Source of the DNA: Nostoc paludosum FACHB-159
GTDB lineage: Bacteria > Cyanobacteriota > Cyanobacteriia > Cyanobacteriales > Nostocaceae
NCBI RefSeq assembly: GCF_014698835.1
Contig: NZ_JACJTU010000053.1
Location: 1-46,343 of the forward strand
DNA length: 46,343 nt
Direction of reading: 5' to 3'
A program made the position numbers and the translations under genes. The first letter of the stretch is position 1, and each line of letters opens with the position of its first letter. The notes beneath the pieces are model-generated. The model made no database searches. It saw only the letters and a list, made by a program, of their open reading frames with translations, and was not told the DNA's origin. This document shows, piece after piece, positions 16,579-26,067 of the stretch.

Positions 16579-17634
16579 ATGGGTAGTATTTTATGTCAGT
16601 TAATAACTGATTCTTACAGTAAATTATTTTGGGCTACGCTGGAAAATTATCAGCGAGGTTGTGCAAAGCCTATTCAAATTACACCAGAGATTTCTGGTGA
16701 TTTATTCAGCCGCAAAATGCAGCCTGTGACTGAGAGCTTGCCGCGCACTGATAAACTTCTGATGAATAAGTTTAATAATGCTCGCGAGCGAGGTCTAATT
16801 GCCACTCGCAGGGGAGATTTAGTAACAGCTGAACGTGCATTTTCAGCGGCGCGTGTACTCCTTGAGTTAGATAAGCTTTCACTTTCAGGTAGTTTACTTT
16901 ACCAATCTTTCTTAGAGCAAGCAGAATCCTATCTCGACTATTGTCGTAGTGATTTCGAGCAAGCTCGTAACCGAATTTATGCTGCATTAGCAGTTGATGA
17001 AATTTTAGAGGAAGAATACAAATACAATATTTTGCTTATACATCGTATTCAACTCATCCACAATCTTGTGCGTGTTGATGCACGTTGTATGAACTTTGAA
17101 GGAGCTATCGAGCTTGCTTGTCAAATTCTCAGCTATCTGGAAGCAAAGTTGGAAGTTTTGCCCATTCCTGGAAATTGGGGTTATGAGCGTGTACTGCGTC
17201 AACCAGCAGAGCTTGTTGGTGCTATGTTTGCCCAAGTTACTGGTGAGGTTGCCCTGATTTTGGCAGGAAAGAACCGTCAGGTTGTCGGTAACTTGTTCGC
17301 AGTTGTTTCTAATAACTTACAGTTACAAATGAATGGTAACTGTCAGTGCCATCTGCGAGCAAATGCCTGGTTTTTTATTAAGAAGGCATTTGTTAGTAAT
17401 GATGTTGTTCTATTTTTAGAACGAGTATCCCAGTTCTTATCTGAGGGACGCGCTGATACGCCATTGCTCTGGTATGCGACTGTGATTGATTTAATCGTGC
17501 TGTGCAAAGAACTTGATTTGCCAGACTCAGAATTGTTTATGCAGCAGGTTGCTAGAGATGCAGCCACTTGGGAACATCTACCCCAAAAGTTTTCTTCACT
17601 GCTAGGTGTTCATCCAAAAGCTGAGGCTGCATAA
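16579..17634 (+). CDS. Unknown helical (TPR-like) protein in the RiPP operon
   Basis: I do not recognise a named family for this 351-residue protein. It is almost wholly alpha-helical, with TPR-like pairs such as RGLIATRRGDLVTAERAFSA (about residue 72) and FEGAIELACQILSYLEAKL (about residue 173). It has no signal peptide or membrane segment. It starts 16 bp after the radical SAM stop and ends 29 bp before the HlyD gene, so it belongs to the operon. Such a scaffold could bring precursor, maturase and exporter together; that is inference from position. Confidence 0.7.
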   Translation: MGSILCQLITDSYSKLFWATLENYQRGCAKPIQITPEISGDLFSRKMQPVTESLPRTDKLLMNKFNNARERGLIATRRGDLVTAERAFSAARVLLELDKLSLSGSLLYQSFLEQAESYLDYCRSDFEQARNRIYAALAVDEILEEEYKYNILLIHRIQLIHNLVRVDARCMNFEGAIELACQILSYLEAKLEVLPIPGNWGYERVLRQPAELVGAMFAQVTGEVALILAGKNRQVVGNLFAVVSNNLQLQMNGNCQCHLRANAWFFIKKAFVSNDVVLFLERVSQFLSEGRADTPLLWYATVIDLIVLCKELDLPDSELFMQQVARDAATWEHLPQKFSSLLGVHPKAEAA

Positions 17635-17663
17635 AAACACTGTCAAACACTGTCAAACAAAAA

Positions 17664-19109
17664 ATGCTCCACCAAAAACGTACTATATTCCGCAAAGAAT
17701 CCTTAGAGCGTCTATCTTCGCCTGAAAGACTAGACCAACTCATGCAGGTGGTCAGCCCCAGAAGTTGGCTACCTCTTGCCGCTTTGGGTTCTATTGTGGG
17801 AGTAGCTGTTATCTGGAGTATTTACGGTCGCATTCCCATCACCGTTGAGGGTCGAGGAGTACTGATTTATCCCAGCAATGTTGTGCCGTTGCAATCAAAA
17901 AGTGCTGGGCAATTAATGGCGCTCAATATCAAAGTTGGGGATGCAATTAAAAAGGGGCAAGTATTAGCAACTATTGACCAAGCTGAACTCCGCAAGCAAC
18001 TGCAACAACAGCGGACTAAGCTGACAGAATTTCAGTCACAAGACCAAGCAGTTGGTTCGCTACAAGGGCAGAGGTTCCAACAAGAACAAAGGTCGCAACA
18101 CCAACAACGCTTGTATCTCCAGCAACGGATACTGGAACTGCAAGCTATAACCCCTTTGCTCAAAACCAAAGGCAACACCTCAATTGCTCAGCAACGCCGA
18201 GGTCTACAACAACGCTTGCGGCAAGCCGAAGCTTTGACTCCTGTTTTTCTGCAAAGAATGGAAATTCGCAGACAGCTATTCAAAAAAGAAGGGGCGATTT
18301 CTGGTGATGAAGCTCTCACAGCTGAACAAGAATATTTGCAAAACCTGGAAAAAATTGCTGACATCCAAGCCCAATTAAAGGAACTAGATGTCAAGGAGAC
18401 GGAAACGGAACAAAACTATCGTCAAAACCTAAGTACAATTTCTGACTTGCAAGCTCAATTGAAGGAATTGGACAGCAAACAGGCTTCTGTGGCTCAACAA
18501 GACCTGGAAAGTGTAACTGCCCGCAAAAAAGAGATTCAAGAAGTTAAACGGGAAATTGGACAACTGGAACTGCAACTAGGCGATAACAGCCAGATTATTA
18601 GCCAATACTCTGGGCGCATTTTAGAAATCACGCTGGTACCAGGACAAGTTGTCAACGCTGGAACTCGCTTAGCAACCATTGAGGTGGAGAATTCCAAAAA
18701 CAAGCTAGTTGGCGTTACCTATTTTTCCGTTGCTGATGGAAAGAAGATTCAGCCGGGGATGACAATTCAAATTACTCCCCAAACTGTGAAGCGGGAACGC
18801 TTTGGTGGCATTGAGGGTAATGTCACCAGCATTTCACGTTTTCCCATTACCAAAGAAGCAGCCGCTAATGAAGTGGGGAATGCAGAAGTGGTAGAAGGTT
18901 TGGTGTCTCAACAACAAGGACTGATACAAGTATTTTCTGACATAGAGCCAGATTCCACAACGCCAAGTGGGTACAAGTGGTCTTCTTCTGGGGGGCCACA
19001 CGTGAAAATTTCTTCTGGAACTACCACTGTTGTGCGAGTCAAGGTGGAAGAACGCGCTCCCATCACTTTTGTTTTACCCATCTTGAGGTCTGTCAGTGGT
19101 ATCTACTAA
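17664..19109 (+). CDS. HlyD-family adaptor of NHLM-type peptide export
   Basis: This 481-residue membrane-fusion protein links the inner-membrane ABC exporter to the outside. A cytoplasmic N-terminus (about 1-32) is followed by one membrane helix (about 33-52, WLPLAALGSIVGVAVIWSI) and a split lipoyl domain (GRGVLIYP ... GQLMALNIKVGDAIKKGQVL). A long Gln-rich coiled coil spans about 110-300, and a beta-barrel end follows (VPGQVVNAGTRLATIE). The sequence fits the 'NHLM bacteriocin system secretion protein' type. The ATG at 17664 lacks a clear ribosome binding site and is preceded by a duplicated ACTGTCAAAC. Its end overlaps the next gene by 14 bp. Confidence 0.88.
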   Translation: MLHQKRTIFRKESLERLSSPERLDQLMQVVSPRSWLPLAALGSIVGVAVIWSIYGRIPITVEGRGVLIYPSNVVPLQSKSAGQLMALNIKVGDAIKKGQVLATIDQAELRKQLQQQRTKLTEFQSQDQAVGSLQGQRFQQEQRSQHQQRLYLQQRILELQAITPLLKTKGNTSIAQQRRGLQQRLRQAEALTPVFLQRMEIRRQLFKKEGAISGDEALTAEQEYLQNLEKIADIQAQLKELDVKETETEQNYRQNLSTISDLQAQLKELDSKQASVAQQDLESVTARKKEIQEVKREIGQLELQLGDNSQIISQYSGRILEITLVPGQVVNAGTRLATIEVENSKNKLVGVTYFSVADGKKIQPGMTIQITPQTVKRERFGGIEGNVTSISRFPITKEAAANEVGNAEVVEGLVSQQQGLIQVFSDIEPDSTTPSGYKWSSSGGPHVKISSGTTTVVRVKVEERAPITFVLPILRSVSGIY

Positions 19110-21357
19110 ATCTACTTTAGTAACACCGATTAATCTTTGGCAGTACTTACAAAAATTATTGTCACGTGGAAAGTTGCGGGTAAAAACGCCAACTCTTCTA
19201 CAAATGGAAGCAGTGGAATGTGGGGCGGCTGCTTTGGGAATTATTCTTGGTTACTACGATCGCATTGTACCATTGCCACAACTGCGGCGAGATTGCGGAG
19301 TTTCCCGCGACGGCAGCAAGGCATCTAACATGGTGAAAGCTGCCAAAAACTATGGACTCGAAGCTAAAGGTTTTAAAAAAGAACTCAAGCACCTATGGGA
19401 ACTGCGTCCGCCATATATTGTTTTTTGGAACTTTAACCATTTCCTTGTGGTAGAGGGATGGAACAAACAGCGAGTTTATCTTAATGACCCTGCTACCGGG
19501 CCGCGTCATGTATCTTTACAGGAATTTGACGAGGGGTATACCGGAGTTGTGCTGGTAATGGAACCAGGCGCCAAGTTTACTAAAGGTGGTAGTAAACCCA
19601 GCATGATTTTATCTTTGTGGTCGCGGCTACAGGGTGCTGGGGATGCCTTAATTTACTCCATAGTCGCGGGATTTTTGTTAACTGTAGTTGGGTTGGTAGT
19701 TCCCGTGTTCACCCAGGTGTTTGTCGATGACATTTTGGTGCAGGGACGACAATTATGGTTGCGTCCTTTGTTATTGGCAATGGCGATCGCTGCTATACTC
19801 CAAGGATCGCTAACACTATTACGGTTGCGGTATCTGCGGCGATTGAAAATTAAACTAGCCGTGGGTATGTCCAGCCGTTTTCTCTGGTATATCCTGCGGC
19901 TACCTGTGAGCTTTTACGCTCAACGATTTGCTGGAGAAATTAGTAACCGTACTACTCTCAATGACCAAGTTGCTGATGTTTTGGCAGGAAAATTAGCAAC
20001 GACAATCATTGATACGCTCATGGTGGTATTTTATGCCTTAGTCATGATGCAATACGACTGGGTACTGACGTTAATTGCGGTGAGTTTTGCCGCCGTCAAC
20101 GTCTTAACTTTACAGTGGATTTCCCGTCAACGCATAGATGCTAATCAAAGATTGATACAAGAATACGGTAAAGCCGCTGGGGCTTCCATTGCTGCACTCC
20201 AAAGTATTGAAACCCTCAAAGCATCAGGGCTAGAGTCAGATTTCTTTTCGCGGTGGTCGGGTTATTACACCAAAGCTCTCAATTCTCAGCAGGAACTAGG
20301 AGTAACAAACCAGACATTTTCAGTATTACCCGCGCTGTTATCCGCCCTTTCTTCGATGTTGTTGTTGGTAGTTGGTGGTTTACGGGTAATGGATGGACAT
20401 CTGAGCATTGGAATGCTCATCGCCTTTCAAGGTTTAATGTTGGGTTTTCAACAACCCGTAAACAATCTTGTCAACTTTGGTACTACTCTCCAAGAATTAG
20501 AGGGGAATTTGATTCGGCTGGATGATGTGCTGGATAATTCCTTGGGGGAAGCAGAGGAGCAGGGGAGCAGGGGAGCAGGGGAGCAAATAGAAAATTCTTC
20601 TCCTGTGCCCCTTTGCACCTCTGCCCTTCTTGCTAAATTACAGGGTTATGTGGAGTTGCGGAATATCACCTTTGGTTATAGCCGCTTGGAATTGCCACTA
20701 ATTGAAAACTTTAATTTGTCGATTAAACCAGGACAAAGGATAGCTTTGGTGGGTGGAAGTGGTTCTGGAAAATCTACTATAGCCAAATTGGTGAGCGGAC
20801 TTTATCAACCTTGGACTGGTGAAGTTTGCTTTGATGGTCAACCCAGGAAAGAGATTCCCCAACAACTGTTGACTAACTCTGTGGCAATGGTGGAGCAGGA
20901 AATTTTGCTGTTTGGCGGTACGGTTCGGGACAATTTAACACTGTGGGATACTACTATACCAGATAAAAACCTGATGCGGGCTTGCCAAGATGCCGCGATC
21001 GCTGATGTAATTCTTTCTATGTCTGGTGGATTGGATGCCCAACTCATAGAAGGTGCTGCTAACTTAAGTGGCGGTCAGCGACAACGCTTAGAAATTGCTC
21101 GTGCTTTAGTGAATAACCCTTCGATACTCGTCATGGATGAAGCCACCAGCGCCTTAGATGCAGAAACAGAACAAATCATTGACCAAAATCTCCGTCGCCG
21201 GGGATGTACTTGCATAATTGTCGCCCATCGATTAAGCACTATCCGCGATTGCGATCGAATTATTGTTCTAGAACGTGGAAAGGTTATACAACAAGGCACT
21301 CATCAAGAATTGTGGCAAATGGAAGGTGTATATTCGCGGTTAATTCGTAATTCGTAA
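19096..21357 (+). CDS. NHLM-type ABC exporter with C39 leader peptidase
   Basis: This 753-residue protein cuts leader peptides after the double glycine and exports the product. The C39 peptidase has catalytic Cys42 (QMEAVECGAAAL), His115 (FNHFLVVEG) and Asp131 (LNDPATG). A six-helix ABC membrane domain (about 175-470) and an ATPase follow, with GGSGSGKST near residue 552, LSGGQRQRLEIARAL, VMDEATSALD and IVAHRLST. The GTG at 19096 has GAGG at 19085-19088; later starts would cut into the peptidase. A repeat element encodes about 25 extra residues at about 486-510 between the membrane and ATPase domains. The last residues (LIRNS) come from a heptamer repeat. Confidence 0.9.
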   Translation: MVSTKSTLVTPINLWQYLQKLLSRGKLRVKTPTLLQMEAVECGAAALGIILGYYDRIVPLPQLRRDCGVSRDGSKASNMVKAAKNYGLEAKGFKKELKHLWELRPPYIVFWNFNHFLVVEGWNKQRVYLNDPATGPRHVSLQEFDEGYTGVVLVMEPGAKFTKGGSKPSMILSLWSRLQGAGDALIYSIVAGFLLTVVGLVVPVFTQVFVDDILVQGRQLWLRPLLLAMAIAAILQGSLTLLRLRYLRRLKIKLAVGMSSRFLWYILRLPVSFYAQRFAGEISNRTTLNDQVADVLAGKLATTIIDTLMVVFYALVMMQYDWVLTLIAVSFAAVNVLTLQWISRQRIDANQRLIQEYGKAAGASIAALQSIETLKASGLESDFFSRWSGYYTKALNSQQELGVTNQTFSVLPALLSALSSMLLLVVGGLRVMDGHLSIGMLIAFQGLMLGFQQPVNNLVNFGTTLQELEGNLIRLDDVLDNSLGEAEEQGSRGAGEQIENSSPVPLCTSALLAKLQGYVELRNITFGYSRLELPLIENFNLSIKPGQRIALVGGSGSGKSTIAKLVSGLYQPWTGEVCFDGQPRKEIPQQLLTNSVAMVEQEILLFGGTVRDNLTLWDTTIPDKNLMRACQDAAIADVILSMSGGLDAQLIEGAANLSGGQRQRLEIARALVNNPSILVMDEATSALDAETEQIIDQNLRRRGCTCIIVAHRLSTIRDCDRIIVLERGKVIQQGTHQELWQMEGVYSRLIRNS
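20551..20624. repeat. Inverted-repeat insertion in frame within the exporter gene
   Basis: The left arm GCAGAGGAGCAGGGGAGCAG and right arm CCTGTGCCCCTTTGCACCTC then TGC are imperfect reverse complements. The same text occurs between genes at 24716-24870. It adds EEQGSRGAGEQ-like residues and a Pro/Ser/Leu stretch to the linker without breaking the frame. Confidence 0.7.
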
Positions 21358-21375
21358 TTCGTAATTCGTAATTCT
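21342..21375. repeat. Heptamer repeat (aattcgt)n across a stop codon
   Basis: Five or so copies of AATTCGT cover the 3' end and stop codon of the C39 exporter gene. The same heptamer occurs as an array at 33017-33049. Confidence 0.9.
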
Positions 21376-21456
21376 AGCAGGAGGCAAAAGTATTACTATT
21401 CCTGGCATTCAAGCTTTTAAAATGTCCTAACCTATGTGACTACGGCTATAAATCAC

Positions 21457-21771
21457 GAACCTCAGATATTTAGCGGCGAACCTCAGATATTCAACGACGA
21501 ACCTCAGATATTCAGCGGCGAAGCTCAGATATTCAACGACGAACCTCAGATATTCAGCGACGAACCTCAGATATTCAACGACGAACCTCAGATATTCAGC
21601 GGCGAACCTCAGATATTCAACGACGAACCTCAGATATTCAACGACGAACCTCAGATATTCAGCGGCGAAGCTCAGATATTCAACGACGAACCTCAGATAT
21701 TTAGCGGCGAACCTCAGATATTCAACGACGAACCTCAGATATTCAGCGGCGAACCTCAGAGGTTGAAAAGT
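21457..21771. repeat. 21-bp tandem repeat array, locus 1 (15 units)
   Basis: Fifteen 21-bp units start at 21457 and every 21 bases after. The consensus is GAACCTCAGATATTCAACGA then C, alternating with AGCGGC endings; the last unit is diverged. Because 21 is a multiple of three, the array stays open in more than one frame. One frame (from a GTG at 21436) would give a 125-residue EPQIFSG/EPQIFND heptapeptide protein, but it lacks a ribosome binding site and I treat it as not coding. The array separates the two exporter genes. Related units form the array at 34694-35008. The rest of 21358-21806 holds nothing else I can assign. Confidence 0.92.
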
Positions 21772-21806
21772 TTTATTCTTATCTCCCCCAGTCCCCAGTC
21801 ACCAAT

Positions 21807-24680
21807 ATGCTAATACACGGTCAAACTTACATAATTAATGGCAACGAACCAATTCTACTCAATGACCCTAGTCGAGTTTGGGTGGTTGAGTCTGGCTCTA
21901 TGGCTTTGTTTGCTGTCAAAGTTGAAAATGGCGTTATTGAAGGAACTCGCCGTTATTTATGCAGTATTAATCAAAATGAAGCTCTTTTTGGAACTGCTAA
22001 TCAACGATATCAAATTTTAGCAGTGCCCATTGGGGAGGCTCAATTACTACATTTACATCAAGAATGTTTTCAGGAGTTAGTAGTTAATGCAGATGCAAGG
22101 CTGTTTACTTGGCTAGAAAGTTGGCTGTTGCAACTCGGTGGCGTATTGTCTCAAGTTACTATGCCAAAAATTCAGGTGAAGGCTTCTGCACAAGCACGAC
22201 TTTCTTTAAACAATGGTCAAACTTTCCAGCCAGAAGCAGGTGTAACTTGTTGGGTAAAGGTTCAGAAAGGAACAGTCCGTTTTTTGGGGTTTGAGGAAGT
22301 CACGCTCACAACAAGCACTGCAACTTTTCCTCTCACTGAAAAAATGTGGTTAGAAGCTGTGGAGGGAGTTCAACTTACTACTAATCCTACTGGGGAATTT
22401 CAACCAGATATACTACTGGCTGGATTATCTCAATTGCATACTCAATTCTTGCAATGCATCAATATTATAGATGAGCAAGAAGCACAAGCAGAAATAATCA
22501 GATTGGGCGATCGCCAACGCTTAAATCGTCAAGTTACGGCACAGGCTTTAGGCGAACTAGCATCAACGTTGAATTTCCAAGATGGGGATTTTTTCAATGA
22601 AGGTACTCCTTTGCTAGTGGCGGCTGGTGCGGTAGGTAGAGCAATGGGTATAAAAATTCGCCCCCCTTCTCGCTCTGAAAACCTGAAGCGGCTGAAGGAA
22701 CCTTTGTCAGCAATTGTTCGAGCTTCCCGAATTCGGATGCGGCGGGTGCTGTTGCGAGATAATTGGTGGGAGAAGGATTGCGGTTCTTTAATAGCTTACA
22801 CCCAAGACAATCGCCCAGTGGCGCTACTTTCTGTTTCGGCAACTCGTTATGAAATTTTTGACCCGGTTGAACGCACCCGTGTGAAAGTGGATGAACGTAT
22901 AGCTGCAACTCTGACTCCTGTTGCTTATATGTTTTACCGTTCTTTGCCGGATAAAGCACTCCAAGCTATTGATATAGTCAAGTTCGCACTTCAAGGACGC
23001 AGCCAGGAATTGTTAGTAATTATATTTAGTGGCATTGCGGTGACGGTGTTGGGGATGATTACACCTTATGCCACGTCAGTTATTATAGACAATGCAATTC
23101 CCGATAGCGATCGCTCTTTATTATTGCAAATTGGATTAGGTTTGCTGGTTGCAGCTTTGGGTACAGCTTTATTTGGTTTGGCACAGGGATTTGCTTTGTT
23201 GCGAATGGAATCTGCTTCTGATGCTTCCACCCAAGCTGGTGTTTGGGATCGGTTGCTGAATTTGCCTGTGTCGTTTTTCCGACAATACACAACTGGAGAT
23301 TTGCTTTCCCGCATTTCATCGGTGAGTACAATTCGTCGCCAACTCAGTGGTAGAACTCTTGTTAACCTAATTACCAGTTTGTTTGCTCTGTTTTATTTGG
23401 GACAATTATTTTATTACAACTACAAATTAGCTTTCATTGCTGTTGGGACTGCAATTGTGGCGATCGCCTTCACTACGCTTTCTGGTATGCTGCTGGTGTC
23501 TAAGGTGCGTCCGTTGCTGGAAGTCCGGGGTAAGATTTTTGGACAGACAGTGCAGTTAATTAATGGTATTTCCAAACTGCATATTGCCGGGGCGCAAGAG
23601 GGCGCTTTTGCCGCCTGGAGTAAAAACTATACTCGCCAAATTAAGCTGGAACTGAGTACGCAAGGTGTGGAAGATGCCGTTGTCCTGTTCAATACACTCA
23701 TGCCCATACTCACTTCTGGAATACTTTTTTGGTTTACAATTAAACTCTTAGAAACTCCCCAAACTTCAGGACAAATAGAATTATCTCTTGGCAGCTTCCT
23801 AGCTTTCAACACAGCTTTTGGCAACTTTACTAGAGGCAGCACCAACCTCAGCAATACAGTTACAGAAATTTTACAAGTTATTCCCCAATGGCAACGCACC
23901 CAGCCAATTTTGGTAACCATCCCAGAGGTAGATCTGTGCAAAGCCGATCCTGGTAGACTCGTTGGTAAAATTACTGTAGACCGTGTAACCTTTTCTTATC
24001 GTCATGATGGCCCCTTAACATTGGATGATGTGACTATCTCTGCGGAACCAGGAGAATTTATTGCTTTAGTGGGCGGTTCTGGCAGTGGTAAATCAACATT
24101 ACTGCGATTACTATTGGGATTTGAGACTCCACAAATAGGTAGTATTTACTACGATGGTCAAGATTTATCTGGGTTGGATGTGGACGCAGTACGCCGACAA
24201 TTGGGTGTAGTTTTACAAAATGGTCAACTCAGTTCAGCTTCGATTTTTGAGAATATAGCAGGCGGCGCACAAATGACTTTAGATGAAGCTTGGGAGGCGG
24301 CGCGGATGTCTGGATTTGCTGACGATATCACCGCCATGCCTATGCAAATGCATACTGTAGTGAGTGAAGGGGGTAGTAATCTTTCTGGAGGACAACGCCA
24401 GAGGTTGTTAATTGCTCGTGCTTTGGCACTAAAACCGCGGATTTTATTTTTTGATGAAGCTACCAGTGCCTTAGATAATAAAACTCAGGCCATTGTCAGT
24501 GAAAGTTTAGATAAATTACAAGTTACCAGAATAGCGATCGCTCACCGCCTTAGCACTATCCGTAACGCTCACCGAATCTATGTACTCCAGACAGGCCGGG
24601 TTGTACAACAGGGAACTTTTGAGCAGTTAATAACTATGGACGGATTGTTTGCTCAGTTAATGGCTCGACAAATGGTATAG
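21807..24680 (+). CDS. NHLM-type ABC exporter without peptidase
   Basis: This 957-residue ABC protein is the second transporter typical of NHLM loci. It has no C39 cysteine. Residues 1-370 form a large N-terminal region whose beginning resembles a cupin/cyclic-nucleotide-binding-like beta barrel (for example GSMALFAVKVENGVIEGTRR). Membrane helices span about 395-680. The ATPase has GGSGSGKST near residue 756, LSGGQRQRLLIARALALKP, FFDEATSALD and IAHRLSTIRN. It may form a heterodimer with the C39 exporter or act as its partner. The ATG at 21807 has only the C-rich text of the preceding array upstream, so the translation signal is poor. Confidence 0.88.
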   Translation: MLIHGQTYIINGNEPILLNDPSRVWVVESGSMALFAVKVENGVIEGTRRYLCSINQNEALFGTANQRYQILAVPIGEAQLLHLHQECFQELVVNADARLFTWLESWLLQLGGVLSQVTMPKIQVKASAQARLSLNNGQTFQPEAGVTCWVKVQKGTVRFLGFEEVTLTTSTATFPLTEKMWLEAVEGVQLTTNPTGEFQPDILLAGLSQLHTQFLQCINIIDEQEAQAEIIRLGDRQRLNRQVTAQALGELASTLNFQDGDFFNEGTPLLVAAGAVGRAMGIKIRPPSRSENLKRLKEPLSAIVRASRIRMRRVLLRDNWWEKDCGSLIAYTQDNRPVALLSVSATRYEIFDPVERTRVKVDERIAATLTPVAYMFYRSLPDKALQAIDIVKFALQGRSQELLVIIFSGIAVTVLGMITPYATSVIIDNAIPDSDRSLLLQIGLGLLVAALGTALFGLAQGFALLRMESASDASTQAGVWDRLLNLPVSFFRQYTTGDLLSRISSVSTIRRQLSGRTLVNLITSLFALFYLGQLFYYNYKLAFIAVGTAIVAIAFTTLSGMLLVSKVRPLLEVRGKIFGQTVQLINGISKLHIAGAQEGAFAAWSKNYTRQIKLELSTQGVEDAVVLFNTLMPILTSGILFWFTIKLLETPQTSGQIELSLGSFLAFNTAFGNFTRGSTNLSNTVTEILQVIPQWQRTQPILVTIPEVDLCKADPGRLVGKITVDRVTFSYRHDGPLTLDDVTISAEPGEFIALVGGSGSGKSTLLRLLLGFETPQIGSIYYDGQDLSGLDVDAVRRQLGVVLQNGQLSSASIFENIAGGAQMTLDEAWEAARMSGFADDITAMPMQMHTVVSEGGSNLSGGQRQRLLIARALALKPRILFFDEATSALDNKTQAIVSESLDKLQVTRIAIAHRLSTIRNAHRIYVLQTGRVVQQGTFEQLITMDGLFAQLMARQMV

Positions 24681-24710
24681 TATCGTGTCCGGTTAAAGAC
24701 TTATCATTAA

Positions 24711-24880
24711 GATGGCAGGGGAGCAGGGGAGCAGGGGAGCAGGGGAGCAGGGGGAAAGAGGGTTTCCTGGTTTTTGCACATATGCACCGAATTATAACTA
24801 ATTAGGCGGACATGATATAACCCGCATTTCTCCAAGTTTGAAATGCAGAGGGGCACAGGGGCAGAGGGGAAAGAACAAGG
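24711..24880. repeat. G-rich intergenic repeat after the exporter gene
   Basis: GGGGAGCA repeats (24716-24751) and a GAGGGGCACAGGGGCAGAGG block (24846-24870) flank the 14-mer CGGACATGATATAA (near 24809), which recurs near 28561. The region lies between convergent genes and contains no credible gene. Confidence 0.75.
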
Positions 24881-24899
24881 CACATTGAACATTGTTGAA

Positions 24900-25991
24900 T
24901 CAACTTACCTTAAACTGCCCTAGCATCCAATCAAACCTTTTGCAAGCTAGTGCAACGCTATCTAAAACATTACTATTCAATTCATCTTCATATTCAACAT
25001 TTTCACCTAACGGCAGACCTTTGCTATAAACCCGCCGACTGTAACCAAGTTGGCTGAGGATTCCTTGTAATCTATGAGAAAGTAAAGTAGCGATCGCTCG
25101 ATAAAAACGTGATGCAAATCCTAGATCTTGCTGTAATTTTGCTGCTATTTTTTGGCGTTCAATTGATAACAAAATGGAGTCTTTAATTGTCTTAACTGTT
25201 GCAAAGGGTAAGCGGCCATCAATAAAGGGTGTTTCACCAATGATTTCGCCTTTAGATAATCTGGCTATTTCTCTACCAGAAATTTCTCTTTCTTCGATAG
25301 CAGCAAAAGCACGGGCTAAGGGATTACGTTCGTCAAGAGAAATAGACAAAGACATAGTTCCATCTAAAAGAATATATAGTGCATCTACAGGACTTCTTTC
25401 ATGGAAAAGTACAGTATTAGCAGAAATTTTTTGTAGTGTCCCAGAAGACATCATCCAATCGATGTCGCCATCATGCAATTCTCCGAGGACAAATAGTACA
25501 TCTCTAATTGGTTGACCTTGGGCAATTTTGTTCCGTCCAAGCTGATTAATGGCGCTTTGGATTCTATCGCAAAACATAATGGCGATCGCTCGATAAAAAC
25601 GCGATGCAAAACTAACATCTTGTTCTAATTTTGCTGCCAATTTCTCTTGGGGAATTGACATTACTAAGGATTTTTCTACAGCCTGAATAGTAGTATTTAT
25701 AAAAGGAATATTTAGTAAGGGAATTTCTCCCACTACCTCGCCGCTCGATAATCTGGCAATTTCACGACCTAATTCATTACCTTCAATCGCTGCAAAAGCA
25801 CGAGTCAAAGGATTGTTATCTGGTTGAGAGATGTTAACTGTTAAGATACCATCTAATAAAATATGCAAAGAATCAGTAATTTTTTCTTCTGGAATGAGTA
25901 GGCTCCCAGCAGCTATTTCTCGACGATGGCCTGTAGCAATCATCCAATCAATATCGCTTTTAGTTAATTCTTTTAACAAAACTTCTGTCAT
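24900..25991 (-). CDS. Tandem cNMP-binding-like protein associated with peptide export
   Basis: This 363-residue protein has two copies of a cyclic-nucleotide-binding (CNB) fold, at about residues 8-160 and 175-325. The copies share the unusual insert NPLxRAFAAIE...GREIARLSxGE, so they arose by duplication. The family matches the 'cyclic nucleotide-binding, bacteriocin-type transport-associated' proteins near such exporters. The phosphate-binding arginine of CRP-like domains is missing: the expected PRSATV reads PFINTTI in copy 1 and PFATV in copy 2. cAMP binding is therefore doubtful. The ATG at 25991 is chosen over a TTG two codons earlier. It is the last gene of a leftward operon with a ParA-like ATPase and a sensor, convergent with the exporter genes. 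Confidence 0.82.
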   Translation of the reverse strand: MTEVLLKELTKSDIDWMIATGHRREIAAGSLLIPEEKITDSLHILLDGILTVNISQPDNNPLTRAFAAIEGNELGREIARLSSGEVVGEIPLLNIPFINTTIQAVEKSLVMSIPQEKLAAKLEQDVSFASRFYRAIAIMFCDRIQSAINQLGRNKIAQGQPIRDVLFVLGELHDGDIDWMMSSGTLQKISANTVLFHERSPVDALYILLDGTMSLSISLDERNPLARAFAAIEEREISGREIARLSKGEIIGETPFIDGRLPFATVKTIKDSILLSIERQKIAAKLQQDLGFASRFYRAIATLLSHRLQGILSQLGYSRRVYSKGLPLGENVEYEDELNSNVLDSVALACKRFDWMLGQFKVS

Positions 25992-26067
25992 AAACAACTA
26001 CTAGAAAGATGAAGAAGCAAAAGAACGGAGTGGACAATAAGAACTTTTAACTGTTAAATCTTAACAA

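Noticed and set aside
16530..16580. Frameshift truncating the radical SAM SPASM domain
   Set aside because: The last residues (LACPLVNL) look like a natural end and the next gene starts at once; no SPASM-like text is seen in other frames after the stop.
21457..21771. CRISPR array
   Set aside because: Units are contiguous 21-mers without unique spacers, and no cas gene is near.
21436..21813. 125-residue EPQIFND/EPQIFSG repeat protein
   Set aside because: The 21-bp period keeps the frame open by itself. There is only a GTG without ribosome binding site, and a similar array at 34694 is open on both strands.
24707..24892. 61-codon minus-strand gene
   Set aside because: It is made of G-rich intergenic repeats read backwards and has no ribosome binding site.
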